DNA of 61,508 nt from Halobacteriales archaeon QS_1_68_20 (GCA_003021085.1 PXRE01000011.1:1-61508), one strand, 5' to 3'. Shown: positions 35,894 through 45,139, numbered from the stretch's first letter. Program-made: numbers and translations. Notes: generated from the letters alone by a model not told the origin.

Positions 35894-37246
35894 ATGGCTA
35901 GCGACACCGTTCCCCGGGGCGAACACCCACCCGGTCCCGACGGGTGGGAACGGGTCCAGTTACTCTGGGACTTGTTCACGAACACCGACGCGCCCTCCGA
36001 GGTGGTGGACGGCAAGACGCTGGCGGAGTACAGGGAGGAGTACGGCCCGGTCGTGCGCCTGGAGACGCTGGTCGGGGACGACGTGTACTTCCTCACGAAC
36101 CCGGCACAGGTCGAGTACGTGCTGGAGACCAACGCGCGGAACTTCCGGAAAGCCGAGTCTCGCGTGGCGGACCTGCGGGTCCTGTTCGGGGACGGCGTGC
36201 TCACCGCCAGCGGCGACGACGTCGCCCGCCATCGGGGAGCCGTCGCGTCGCTGGTCTCGACTCGCACCCTGGACTCGTTCGAAGACGTGGTCGTCGAGGA
36301 GACGGAAGCGAAGGTCCGGCGTTGGGTTCGCTCGGACGGCGCCACGAACGTGCACTCGGCGGCGATCGGGCTGGTGAGCGACGTCCTGGGTCGGGTCGTG
36401 TTCGGGTCGGACTACGAGGACTGCGAGGACGACGTCCACGAGTCCTTCGAGTTGTTCGAGCAAGTGATGCCGAGGGTGTTCTCGCCCGTTCCGACGGCGC
36501 CGGACTGGCTCCCTACCCCTCACAACCGGACGGTGGAACGCGCCCGTTCGATCTTCGACGACGCCGTCTCGCGGGTCGTCCGGAAGCGCCGCCGGAACGG
36601 GAACGATCACGACGACGTGCTCGGCGCCATGCTCGCCGCCGACGTCGACCTGACCGACGCGGAACTCCGGGACCAGACGCGGACGCTCCTGATCGCCGGT
36701 CTCGTGACGGCACCGGCGCTGGCCAGGGCGCTGTACGCACTGGCGAGGTACCCGGACAAACTCGACGCGCTTCGTGCCAGTCTCCCCGGGCGCCTGGACG
36801 CTCGCGAGGCGGGAAACGAGGAACTGTCCTACTGCGAGCAGGTCGTCGACGAGACGCTACGGCTGTATCCGCCGATTCCACCGGCGATCCGGGAAGCGAT
36901 CGACGACGACACGATCGGGGGTTACCGCGTCCCGGCGGGGTCGAAGCTGATCCTCAGCCAGCTGCCGATCCACCGTGACCCGGACCTCTGGGAGGACCCG
37001 CTCGCGTTCCACCCCGAGCGGTTCGCCGACGGCTGGAACGACGACAGACCCCGGTACAGCTACTTCCCGTTCAGCGGCGGCCCCCGGACGTGCGTCGGCG
37101 GCGAACTGGCCCGGGAGACGCTGAAACTCGCGCTCGCGACGTTCGTGATCGACTACGACCTCGAACTCACCGACGAAAGCCGGGGCCGCGAACACGCGCC
37201 GTTCGAATCCCAGACGTTCCACGTGAACGTCGAGCGACGCGAGTAG
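35894..37246 (+). CDS. Cytochrome P450
   Basis: 450 residues. The haem-binding loop is FPFSGGPRTCVGGELA with proximal C400, the K-helix ExxR is E320-R323 (DETLRLYPP), and HRGAVAS is in the C-helix. The I-helix segment at 268-273 reads AGLVTA, so the acid of the usual acid-Thr pair is replaced by Val. Such P450s may use altered proton delivery or peroxide. No membrane anchor is present. It should hydroxylate or cross-link the island's product. A Rieske ferredoxin 7.5 kb downstream is a candidate electron donor. Promoter sequence GGAGAAATATTAATATTAGA is at about 35855. Confidence 0.93.
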   Translation: MASDTVPRGEHPPGPDGWERVQLLWDLFTNTDAPSEVVDGKTLAEYREEYGPVVRLETLVGDDVYFLTNPAQVEYVLETNARNFRKAESRVADLRVLFGDGVLTASGDDVARHRGAVASLVSTRTLDSFEDVVVEETEAKVRRWVRSDGATNVHSAAIGLVSDVLGRVVFGSDYEDCEDDVHESFELFEQVMPRVFSPVPTAPDWLPTPHNRTVERARSIFDDAVSRVVRKRRRNGNDHDDVLGAMLAADVDLTDAELRDQTRTLLIAGLVTAPALARALYALARYPDKLDALRASLPGRLDAREAGNEELSYCEQVVDETLRLYPPIPPAIREAIDDDTIGGYRVPAGSKLILSQLPIHRDPDLWEDPLAFHPERFADGWNDDRPRYSYFPFSGGPRTCVGGELARETLKLALATFVIDYDLELTDESRGREHAPFESQTFHVNVERRE

Positions 37247-37308
37247 GTTCGTGGTTCCGGAGCCATTCCGAAATCTTATTTATCATTATTTGATTCGTAT
37301 TTTATACG

Positions 37309-38688
37309 ATGAAGCCGAGAGAAGACGAGATCGTTTCCGGGTCGCTTCCACGGGTACTGACGCTCCTCTCGGTCCCGCTGATGGTTCAAAGCGGCGTGTT
37401 GATCGGCAACCAGATCATCGACGCGTTCTGGCTCGGGCACTACAGCGGTCCGGCGCTGGCCGCCGTGGGTCTGTGTCTCCCGGTCGTCAACCTGCTGTTC
37501 GGCGTCCACGCCGGGTTGTACACGGCCGTCCAGGTCACCGTCTCTCAGCGACTCGGCGACGACGACCTCGAGGGGGTGAGGCGGGCGGTGTTCAACGGCG
37601 TGGTGATCATGTTCCTGGCGGGGGTCCTGATGGGACTGGTCGTCTGGTGGGCGGCGCCGCTGATCTTCGACCTGCTGACAGACGACGACACCGTGCGCTC
37701 GCTGGCCACGACGTACCTCCGGGTGATCGCGCTCGGCCTCGCGTGGAACGGCGTCAGCGACGCCTTCGAGGCGGCCTACCTCGGCAGGGGCGACTCCTCG
37801 GTCGTGATGAAGGTCAGCGTGAGCGCCCTCGCCGCGAACCTCGTCGCGTCCCCGCTGTTCGTCTTCGGCGTGGGGTGGTTCCCGGAACTCGGCATCGCCG
37901 GGGCCGCCGCCGGGACGGTCGCCGGATACCTGGGGGCGCTGGCGTACGTTCTGGCGTACACGTTCCGTGTGTCCCCGCGGATCAAACCCGGTTTGGCGGA
38001 CGTGGGCATCGACCTCCGGGAACAGCGGGAGTTCGTCCGGGTCGCCGCCCCCGTCGCCCTGGAGTACCCAGCGAGGCACCTGGTTAGCGTCTTCGTCGTC
38101 GGCGTCGTCGGCAACGTCGCCTCCGCCGCCGTCCTCGGGACCTACACCATCGTGCGCCGGATCGTCAACCTCGCGGCGATCCCGATCGTGGGCCTCGAAC
38201 AGGCGACCCAGACGGTGGTCGGGCAGAACCTCGGTGCCGACAGGCAGGGCCGTTCGTCGCGGTCCGTGTACGTCGCCGCGGGCATCGGGATCGGGATCCT
38301 GGCGGTCGTCGGCGCCGTCCAGTTGGTGTTCGCGGCCGAGATCCTCGGCCTCTTCGTCGGCGACCCGGGGGCCGAGATGCTTGAGTTCGGCGTCGCCGGA
38401 CTGCGGATCATGGCACTCGCGTACCTCCCCATCGCCGTCACCCAGATCGCCATCGCCGGGTTCGTCGGCGCCGGCCGGACGAAGGTCAACCTGTACGTCA
38501 GCGTCGTCGGGAACTGGCTGGTGGTGTTGCCGGTCACCGGCGGCCTGATCTACGTGCTCGGCTATCCGACCGTCTCCGTGTTCTGGGCGACCCTCGCGGC
38601 GAAGGTCGTCACGGCGGCCGTCTCGGTGCTGTGGTTCCACCTCGACCGGCCGATCAGGGCGACCACGCTGACCGAGACTCCCCAGTGA
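37309..38688 (+). CDS. MATE-family efflux transporter (second copy)
   Basis: 459 residues beginning MKPREDEIVSGSLPRVLTLL, with about twelve membrane helices. MATE features include SVPLMVQSGVLIGNQIIDAF, LGRGDSSVVMKVSVSALAAN and QATQTVVGQNLGADRQGRSS. It is clearly paralogous in layout to the exporter at 29106 but divergent in sequence. It lies directly before the 38-residue peptide gene, suggesting export of that product. Confidence 0.92.
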   Translation: MKPREDEIVSGSLPRVLTLLSVPLMVQSGVLIGNQIIDAFWLGHYSGPALAAVGLCLPVVNLLFGVHAGLYTAVQVTVSQRLGDDDLEGVRRAVFNGVVIMFLAGVLMGLVVWWAAPLIFDLLTDDDTVRSLATTYLRVIALGLAWNGVSDAFEAAYLGRGDSSVVMKVSVSALAANLVASPLFVFGVGWFPELGIAGAAAGTVAGYLGALAYVLAYTFRVSPRIKPGLADVGIDLREQREFVRVAAPVALEYPARHLVSVFVVGVVGNVASAAVLGTYTIVRRIVNLAAIPIVGLEQATQTVVGQNLGADRQGRSSRSVYVAAGIGIGILAVVGAVQLVFAAEILGLFVGDPGAEMLEFGVAGLRIMALAYLPIAVTQIAIAGFVGAGRTKVNLYVSVVGNWLVVLPVTGGLIYVLGYPTVSVFWATLAAKVVTAAVSVLWFHLDRPIRATTLTETPQ

Positions 38689-38838
38689 TCGACGCCGCGG
38701 CGCCTGCCCGTCCGTCCCCGTCGCGGAATCATCACCCCCTCGATCCGGACGACGGAACCCGGGGCGAGCGCCGGCGGTCGGCCGTCCGGAGGCGCGGTCA
38801 CCGCACCGCCCAGCCGTATCTCCCATCTTGGAAAAAAT

Positions 38839-38850
38839 TTTTTATATTTG
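38839..38850 (+). promoter_or_regulatory. Strong AT-rich TATA region of the peptide gene
   Basis: TTTTTATATTTG, inside a longer run of A and T, 33-44 bases before ATG 38883. With a start point about 25 bases downstream the mRNA would have a short leader carrying the ribosome site GGAGG (38869-38873), nine bases before the ATG. Confidence 0.55.
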
Positions 38851-38882
38851 GGAGCGTACTAATATGTTGGAGGCCTCAACCA

Positions 38883-38999
38883 ATGGAAGCAGACGAAGAT
38901 GGCGCGCTTTCCTTCGTCATCAGTAGCACCGGCACGAACACCAACCAGAGCACCTCCCTCATCTCCAACGAGATCGAGGAAGAGGACGAAGACGAGTAA
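38883..38999 (+). CDS. 38-residue Ser/Thr-rich peptide, candidate RiPP precursor
   Basis: The peptide reads MEADEDGALSFVISSTGTNT then NQSTSLISNEIEEEDEDE. A short acidic head and a strongly acidic tail flank a core of about 20 residues rich in Ser, Thr and Asn with no Cys, Lys or Arg. It has its own strong promoter, a Shine-Dalgarno site and a T-rich terminator. It sits between the second MATE exporter and an oxygenase, with a radical SAM/SPASM enzyme 3.2 kb downstream. These are typical features of a ribosomally made, post-translationally modified peptide. The family is not known to me. Confidence 0.6.
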   Translation: MEADEDGALSFVISSTGTNTNQSTSLISNEIEEEDEDE

Positions 39000-39008
39000 T
39001 CGTCACAC

Positions 39009-39046
39009 CGTTTTATTTTTGCGGATCCCGCGGGGGCAACCCCCGG
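39009..39046 (+). terminator. T-rich terminator and small hairpin after the peptide gene
   Basis: CGTTTTATTTTTGC follows the stop by about ten bases and is followed by the hairpin GGGGGCAACCCCC at 39032-39044. T-runs of this kind terminate archaeal transcription. It separates the peptide gene from the oxygenase gene. Confidence 0.4.
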
Positions 39047-39176
39047 AGTTCCGCGTAACCCCGTGGAGACGTGACGACGTCCCGTCGACGTGGCGGCCTG
39101 GCCACGCGGCCGAACACATAATTATTGGTTAAATATCGAAAACATTTTCATAAGTTAGAGAGAAAATTTCGATGCC
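39047..39176. promoter_or_regulatory. Promoter region of the PhyH oxygenase gene
   Basis: The AT-rich stretch at about 39115-39170 (CACATAATTATTGGTTAAAT) includes a TATA-like TTTTCATAA 24-32 bases before ATG 39177. No gene is seen. Confidence 0.45.
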
Positions 39177-40079
39177 ATGCCAACGTTCACCGACGAACAA
39201 CGCCGCGAGTTCAAGGAACTCGGTTTCATCGTGTTGCCGGGAGAGCTAGACTCCGATCTCATCTCCCGGGCACGCGAGGGTCTGAAGAAGGGGACCCCGT
39301 CGGATCGCGAGGAGTACGACGAGGTCGCCGACGACGAGGACCGGTTCAAGCAGATGACCCAGAACATCCCGTCGGCGGAGCCGTTCAACGAGATCAACCG
39401 CCGGATGTTCGAGTACGCGGAGGAGTTGCTCGGGGAGGACGAACTCGTGCCGCCGGGCGACGGCACCCAGATCGCGCTCCGGTACCCCAGCGGCAAGAGT
39501 CCCCACGACCCCGAGGCGGAGCGACCCCGCGAGTTGCACGGCCACCTCGACGGGTACGGAACCGGCTACGAGTTCGGAGACCAGATCGAGTACGCGTCGA
39601 TCTTCGGGATCACGTACCTTGACCGCGTACGGCCCCGAGGCGGTGGGTTCACCGTGTGGCCGGGCTCGCACTGGACTGCCCAGGAGTACTTCAGGGACCA
39701 CTCCCTGGAAAGCGGTCGCGGCGGACTCCCGGCCATCGACGAGGACGGCCACTGGGACTACGACCGCAAGCGCAACGACCAGTTCGATCCCTTCGAGATC
39801 TCCGGCCCGCCGGGCACCCTCATCCTCGCCCACTACAAGCTCGAACACACCGGCGGCGTCAACCACAGCGACTCGATCCGGATGGCGGCCATCCGTCGGT
39901 TCAGACGGAAGAACGCCCAGGATCAGAAGCACGACGCCGCCCAGAACATCTGGAAGTACTGGCCGAAGATGCAGGACGTCGAGGTCTCCCCCGAGTTCGG
40001 GCCGAAGGAGGTCACCGAACCCGTGCCCGATGCCGAGACCGTCGACATCATCGAACGTCGGGGGACTCACGATCACTAG
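39177..40079 (+). CDS. Phytanoyl-CoA dioxygenase (PhyH)-family Fe/2-oxoglutarate oxygenase
   Basis: 300 residues. The metal-binding facial triad is visible: H123 and D125 in HGHLDGYG, and distal H224 in KLEHTGGVNH, with R235 for 2-oxoglutarate. The surrounding jelly-roll strands fit the PhyH family (GGFTVWPGSHWTAQEYF). It would hydroxylate, halogenate-type-activate or otherwise oxidise an unactivated carbon using 2-oxoglutarate and oxygen. Bacterial homologues act on small molecules and amino acid residues. It is five bases before the S9 peptidase gene, so the two are co-transcribed. Confidence 0.88.
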   Translation: MPTFTDEQRREFKELGFIVLPGELDSDLISRAREGLKKGTPSDREEYDEVADDEDRFKQMTQNIPSAEPFNEINRRMFEYAEELLGEDELVPPGDGTQIALRYPSGKSPHDPEAERPRELHGHLDGYGTGYEFGDQIEYASIFGITYLDRVRPRGGGFTVWPGSHWTAQEYFRDHSLESGRGGLPAIDEDGHWDYDRKRNDQFDPFEISGPPGTLILAHYKLEHTGGVNHSDSIRMAAIRRFRRKNAQDQKHDAAQNIWKYWPKMQDVEVSPEFGPKEVTEPVPDAETVDIIERRGTHDH

Positions 40080-40083
40080 CTAG

Positions 40084-42111
40084 ATGGACCGAGAGACGGC
40101 CGCGGATCCGCTGGACCCGTCGGTGCTGTACGAGGAGTCCCTCGTCGAGGGATCGCACGTTTCCCCGACGGGCGAGCACGTCGCCTACCTGGTCCTCAAC
40201 AAGGACCCGGTGAACGATTCCCAGATCCGGACGCTGTACGTCGTGCCGGCCGACGGGTCCGAACCGCCACACCGGCTGACCACCAGCGGGAACCCCAGTT
40301 CCGTCGCCTGGGGCCCGGACGGACGCCGGCTGGCGTTCGTCGACGGCCGGGAGCCGGACAACCGGTTCCGCGCCGGCGGTGCCGCCGGCGAAACCGTCCC
40401 GGCCGAGAACACCTCGCCGCAGGTGTGGACGTTCGACGTCGAGCGCGGGGGCAGTCCCAGGCAGGTCACCACCCTGAAGTACGGCGTCCACGAGTTCGAC
40501 TGGAGTCCGACCGGCGACCGCATCGTGGTCTCGGCGCGGGATCCCGGCGAGGCGGACGACTACAAGGCGAACCGGCGCCGCGGCATCCGCCGGGCGGACC
40601 ACCTCTCGTACAAGGCCGACGGCGTCGGGTGGACCCCCGACATCCCGAGTTACCTCTTCGTCGTCGACGTCGAGGGCGACCGGACCAGGCGACTCGACGA
40701 CGCCCGGTACGCCGGCGCGTCGTTGACCAACGTCGGACTCCAACCCCGCTGGAGTCCGGACGGCGACGCCATCGCGTTCCTGGCGAACCAGACCGAGGAC
40801 GCGGACGCCTCACTCGGCGTGGGCGTCCACGTCGTCCGGCCGGACGGGTCCGGCCAGCGGCGGCTTCACCCACCGACGATCCAGCCGGAGGCACCCCGGT
40901 GGAGTCCGGAGGGCAGTCGCGTCTCGGTGGTCGCCACCCACCTCTCGGATCCGTACGCACCGTCGGACCTGGTCGCGTGTCCGGTCGACGGAAGCGACCC
41001 CAACGTCGTCTCCGCCGGGTTCGACTATCCGGTGTCGACCGACTACGTGCCCCAGTGGGTCGACGACGAGACGCTGCTGGCGGCGTCGTACGTCCGCGGG
41101 GACGTCGAGATCGTCCGGTTCTCGACGGCGGAGGGAGCGACCCGGCGGTTGCTCCGCGGCCGTCCGGAAGGCTGGTCGCTCGCCTCGTTCGACTACCACC
41201 CGTCGACGTTCGCCCTCGTCGCGTCGAACCCGAACGTCGGCAACGAACTGTTCGTCGACCCGTCCGGCGGGGCATCGGTCGACGATCCCGTCCAGGTCAC
41301 GGACGTGAACGGCGAGTTCGCCGACTCGCTGCCCACGGTGGCGGTCCGGCGGGTTCCCATCGACACCGAGGACGGCCCGACCGAGGCCATCGCGTACCTC
41401 CCGCCCGAACTGGCCGAGGCACCGGCGGACGCGTCGGGGCCCCGTTCGCTACTACTGTCGCTGCCCGGGGGCCCCGTCTCCTGTTCGGTGCCGATGTATC
41501 GAATCGACTGGCCGTTCTGGGTGAGCAGGGGATACGTGGTCCTGGTGGTGAACTACCGCGGCAGCGAGTCTTACGGTCCCGCGTTCGCCGGCGCGATCGA
41601 CGGACAGTGGGGGTCGGTGGGCGTCGAAGACGTCCTTGCGGCTGCCGACGCGGCCACGGACCGCGGCTGGGTCGACCCGGACCGAATGCACCTCCAGGGG
41701 TTCTCCTACGGCGCCCTGCTCGGCGCGTTCACGCTCGCCGAGTCCGACAGGTTCGCGTCGGCCGCACTCGAACACGGCAACTACGACTACCGGGCCTGTT
41801 ACGGGACGAGCGACCTCCGGCCGTACCTGGAGGCGACCCTGGGAACGCCCGGGGACGATCCGGGCGCGTACGACGACTCCTCGGCGCTCTCCCGGGCGAC
41901 CGAGATCGAGACGCCGACGCTCGTCGTGGCGGGCGAGGACGACTACCGGGCACCGCTGGAACAGTCCGAGCGACTGTACACCCGCCTGCGTCGCAACGGC
42001 GTCGACGCCGAACTAGTCGTCTACACCGGGGAGAACCACACGGTCCACACCCGGAACCTCACCGACAGGCTCACACGACTTCAGGACTGGTTCGAGAGCC
42101 GTGAACCGTGA
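40084..42111 (+). CDS. S9-family serine peptidase (second copy)
   Basis: 675 residues. The beta-propeller repeats occupy about 25-400 (FDWSPTGDRIVVSARDP, LQPRWSPDGDAIAFLANQ). The hydrolase domain has S541 in LQGFSYGALLG, D620 in VVAGEDDYRAP and H652 in GENHTVHTR. It is not closely similar to the peptidase at 30559. It probably trims a peptide after tailoring, or cleaves a leader, in the cytoplasm. It lies four bases after the PhyH gene. Confidence 0.92.
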   Translation: MDRETAADPLDPSVLYEESLVEGSHVSPTGEHVAYLVLNKDPVNDSQIRTLYVVPADGSEPPHRLTTSGNPSSVAWGPDGRRLAFVDGREPDNRFRAGGAAGETVPAENTSPQVWTFDVERGGSPRQVTTLKYGVHEFDWSPTGDRIVVSARDPGEADDYKANRRRGIRRADHLSYKADGVGWTPDIPSYLFVVDVEGDRTRRLDDARYAGASLTNVGLQPRWSPDGDAIAFLANQTEDADASLGVGVHVVRPDGSGQRRLHPPTIQPEAPRWSPEGSRVSVVATHLSDPYAPSDLVACPVDGSDPNVVSAGFDYPVSTDYVPQWVDDETLLAASYVRGDVEIVRFSTAEGATRRLLRGRPEGWSLASFDYHPSTFALVASNPNVGNELFVDPSGGASVDDPVQVTDVNGEFADSLPTVAVRRVPIDTEDGPTEAIAYLPPELAEAPADASGPRSLLLSLPGGPVSCSVPMYRIDWPFWVSRGYVVLVVNYRGSESYGPAFAGAIDGQWGSVGVEDVLAAADAATDRGWVDPDRMHLQGFSYGALLGAFTLAESDRFASAALEHGNYDYRACYGTSDLRPYLEATLGTPGDDPGAYDDSSALSRATEIETPTLVVAGEDDYRAPLEQSERLYTRLRRNGVDAELVVYTGENHTVHTRNLTDRLTRLQDWFESREP

Positions 42112-42163
42112 CCGACCAGGAATATTTCCACATACTATATCCTATTATTTTCCTACCTATCAC

Positions 42164-42170
42164 TTATTTA
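42164..42170 (+). promoter_or_regulatory. TATA box of the radical SAM gene
   Basis: TTATTTA centred about 28 bases before ATG 42195, inside an AT-rich 70-base gap, consistent with a leaderless transcript. Confidence 0.6.
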
Positions 42171-42194
42171 TGCAAAGAGAAGATATAATTGTGC

Positions 42195-43520
42195 ATGGGA
42201 GCAGTTCGACTCCATCCCGACTGGAGGTACGTGAACGGTGATACGCTCTTCAACCGGTTCACGCTGGAGGTCAGGGGATGCACGGACCGGGAGCGGGCGT
42301 ACATCGAGTCGGTCGAGTCCGGGGACCCCGTCGACGACCCGGAGGTCAGGCGACGCCTCCGGGAGGAATCGATCATCACCGAGAGCGAGGATCCGGACTC
42401 GTTGCTCCCCGAGTACGAGCAGCGAGCGAAACGGACCGACGACATCGACGTCCACCGGATCCGGTTTTACGTCACCGAGCGGTGTAACATGGGGTGTCCG
42501 GGGTGTTTCGTGCGGTTCAAGTACCGCAACGACGAGGACTTCCAGAACTCGGACAAACGGAAGGCCGAGCGGACGGTCGACTTCCTCAGGGAGGAAAACG
42601 AGGGCGACTCCTTTCAGATTCACTTCCTCGGGGGCGAACCGCTGATCGGGTTCGAACTCATCGAACATACCGTCTCGTACGCCGAGGAGGTCTGCGAGGA
42701 GACCGACCCGGAGTTCTCGTTGACGACCAACGCGACGATCGTCACCGAGGAGATCGCCGAGTACCTCGACGAGAAGGACTTCACGGTCGGGGTCTCCTTC
42801 GACGGCGACGAGGAGTTGAACGACCAGAGCCGGATGTACATGGACGACTCCGGCACCTACGAGGACGCCGTCGAGGGGTTCGAACTCCTCAAAGAGCACA
42901 TGGACGACGGGGTTGGGATCCTCGTGACTCCCCAGCCGCTGAACATCGACGTCCTCTCAGACGTCACGGAGAAACTCGTCGACAGGCTCGATCCCGACGG
43001 GCTGACGATCAACGACCCATTCCACTCCGACGGGACGTGGGAGGTCGACGGCCGCAAGTTCGCCGAGGAACTGAAACCCATCGTCGAACTCTGCGAGCGG
43101 GAGAAGATCCCCCTGATCTCGCCGCTGTCGCAGGTCCTGAAGGCACTCGGCCGGAAGGAGCCGAAAGTCCAGACGCTGACGACCCAGGAACGGAACTTCT
43201 CGTGTGCGGTCTCGGTGGACGGCCGCATCTGCTATCACATCATGAACTACGACGAGGAACTGTTCCCCAATCCCATCGAGGAGCAGTCCGACGAGCGGTT
43301 CGAGCAGTGGGCGACCTACTCGGGGTACCAGCACGAGGAGTGTCGCAACTGCATCGCGCTCAACACCTGCGGGGGACCGGACCCCATCGAGTCCTACTAC
43401 GGGACGGGCCACGTCGACGAACTCGAACTCAACCCGGAACGGTGCAAGTTCTACAAGCACATGACGGGGTGGGTCGCCTCCAAGCTCTCGGACGCCGAGG
43501 CGGAACTCGACCCGGCGTAG
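42195..43520 (+). CDS. Radical SAM / SPASM-type peptide maturase
   Basis: 441 residues. The radical SAM cluster ligands are C97, C101 and C104 (CNMGCPGC), followed by HFLGGEPLIGFELI and TTNATIVTEE. The C-terminal quarter carries further cysteines in the SPASM/twitch pattern (SCAVSVDGRICYH, HEECRNCIALNTCGG, ERCKFY) for auxiliary Fe-S clusters. The first 85 residues are extra and may hold a peptide-recognition region. Enzymes of this type introduce thioether, C-C or epimerised links into peptides. The 38-residue peptide encoded 3.2 kb upstream is the obvious candidate substrate. Confidence 0.9.
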   Translation: MGAVRLHPDWRYVNGDTLFNRFTLEVRGCTDRERAYIESVESGDPVDDPEVRRRLREESIITESEDPDSLLPEYEQRAKRTDDIDVHRIRFYVTERCNMGCPGCFVRFKYRNDEDFQNSDKRKAERTVDFLREENEGDSFQIHFLGGEPLIGFELIEHTVSYAEEVCEETDPEFSLTTNATIVTEEIAEYLDEKDFTVGVSFDGDEELNDQSRMYMDDSGTYEDAVEGFELLKEHMDDGVGILVTPQPLNIDVLSDVTEKLVDRLDPDGLTINDPFHSDGTWEVDGRKFAEELKPIVELCEREKIPLISPLSQVLKALGRKEPKVQTLTTQERNFSCAVSVDGRICYHIMNYDEELFPNPIEEQSDERFEQWATYSGYQHEECRNCIALNTCGGPDPIESYYGTGHVDELELNPERCKFYKHMTGWVASKLSDAEAELDPA

Positions 43521-43642
43521 GGGGCCCAACCCTGCTTCGTCCGTCCATCGCAGTCGGTCGAACGGAAATAATTATAGTTCTTCCAAACTGAACACAACGG
43601 ACGACCGTCGACCGACCCTTCGAAGAGGAGGACCACGGACGA

Positions 43643-44770
43643 ATGAGCCCAACCGAAACCGACGGCCTGGAGAGCACGGCCCCGATGCGGGACCGGGTGT
43701 CCGACTACACCGTCGTCGACGTCGACGTCCACGAACAGGTGTCGATGTCGGAGTTCCGGCCGTACCTCGAGGAGCCGTGGGCGTCGCGGATCGAGCACCT
43801 GGTCCGGACGGACGAACCGATAAAGCAGTCGTTCGTGGGGTCGCTGCCGTTCGAACTCGACCCCGTCCCCGGCGGTGCGCTCCCGGAGGGGGTCTCCCCG
43901 TCCACCCCCGGGGGAATGCAGCAGTTCATGGAGTTCATGAACACGGACTACGTCCTGCTGCACGGCGAGAAGATGCTCGGGGTGAGTCGGATCCCCGAGC
44001 GCGAGTTCGCGATGGCGCTGTGTCGGGCGTACAACGACTTCGTCCTTGAGGAGTTCACCGACGACAACGACGGTCTCAAGAGTACGATCTGGGTTCCCCC
44101 GCAGGCGCCACGGCAGGCCGCCGAGGAGATCGACCGCCTCGCCGACGAGAAGGACATGGTCGGGGTCCACGTGACGTGTGCCACAAACGAGTGGTTGCTC
44201 GGCAACTCCTACTACGACCCGCTGTTCCGGGCCGCCGCCGACGCGGGCCTGCCCGTCACCTACCACCCCGGCTACCCGAGCAACCAGTGGGCGGGCGAGT
44301 ACGGCGCCCCAGGGACGCTGCAGTCGTCGGTCGCCGACCGGACCGCCGGGTTCTCCCAGCAGATCATGTCCCAGGTCGCCAGCCTCGTCTACCAGGGCGT
44401 TCCCGAGCGGTACCCCGACCTCGAACACGTCTTCCTGGAGGCCGGCGTAACGTGGATTCCGTGGATGCTCGGTCGACTGGACAAGAACTACGACCGCCGG
44501 GGACACCAGCTGGAGTGGCTGGAAACGCGCCCGAGCGAGTCCGTGAAGGACCTCTTTTACTTCGACACGCAACCGCTGGAGGACCCCGCCGGCGACCGGA
44601 ACCTCCGGCGGATCTTCCGGGGAATGGACGCCGAAGACCTGCTGATGTACTCCTCGGACTACCCCCACTTCGACGTCGACTATCCGTCCGTCCTCGCCAT
44701 CCCGAAGATGTCCGACCGGGTGGAGCGGGCGATATTCGGGGGCAACGCCCTGGAGGTGTTCGACGTATGA
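43643..44770 (+). CDS. Amidohydrolase family (ACMSD-like TIM barrel) protein
   Basis: 375 residues with the amidohydrolase 2 layout: VVDVDVHEQVSMSEF at the first metal-binding strand (D-x-H), VTYHPGYPSNQWAG (His), HVFLEAGVTWIPWMLGR, and SSDYPHFDVDYPSVL with the late Asp. Family members are metal-dependent hydrolases or decarboxylases of aromatic or cyclic acids. The substrate is unknown. A GGAGGTG site and ATGA overlap couple it to the Rieske gene. Confidence 0.88.
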   Translation: MSPTETDGLESTAPMRDRVSDYTVVDVDVHEQVSMSEFRPYLEEPWASRIEHLVRTDEPIKQSFVGSLPFELDPVPGGALPEGVSPSTPGGMQQFMEFMNTDYVLLHGEKMLGVSRIPEREFAMALCRAYNDFVLEEFTDDNDGLKSTIWVPPQAPRQAAEEIDRLADEKDMVGVHVTCATNEWLLGNSYYDPLFRAAADAGLPVTYHPGYPSNQWAGEYGAPGTLQSSVADRTAGFSQQIMSQVASLVYQGVPERYPDLEHVFLEAGVTWIPWMLGRLDKNYDRRGHQLEWLETRPSESVKDLFYFDTQPLEDPAGDRNLRRIFRGMDAEDLLMYSSDYPHFDVDYPSVLAIPKMSDRVERAIFGGNALEVFDV

Positions 44771-45075
44771 CCACGCGGCTCACCGACGTCGACGATCTGG
44801 ACGGGGACGACCGCAAGTTCTTCGACGTCGACGGCGAGGAGATCGTCCTGTTCGTCGTCGACGGCGACTACTACGCCCTGCGGAACTTCTGTCCCCACAT
44901 GGAGGGGCCGCTCGGGCGGGGCCGGATACGGACGGACCAGGACGGGTGTACCGTCCGCTGTCCGTGTCACGGCTGGGAGTTCGACGCCGAGTCGGGCGAG
45001 GCGACGTTCAACGACAAGCACACCGTCAAGACGTACGACGTCTTCGTCGAGGACGGCGGAATATACGTCGAATAG
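44767..45075 (+). CDS. Rieske-type [2Fe-2S] ferredoxin
   Basis: 102 residues. The cluster ligands are C42 and H44 (FCPHMEGPLG), and C65 and H68 (VRCPCHGWEFD). The size fits a soluble Rieske ferredoxin that passes electrons to an oxygenase. The start overlaps the stop of the amidohydrolase, so they are co-translated. Possible partners in the island are the P450 and the radical SAM enzyme. Confidence 0.93.
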   Translation: MTTRLTDVDDLDGDDRKFFDVDGEEIVLFVVDGDYYALRNFCPHMEGPLGRGRIRTDQDGCTVRCPCHGWEFDAESGEATFNDKHTVKTYDVFVEDGGIYVE

Positions 45076-45139
45076 TCCGGATCGTCGGCCGGTTGCGCGG
45101 GTCCAGGCCTCCGTCAGACGCCGCCGCGGGGGCGACCGA

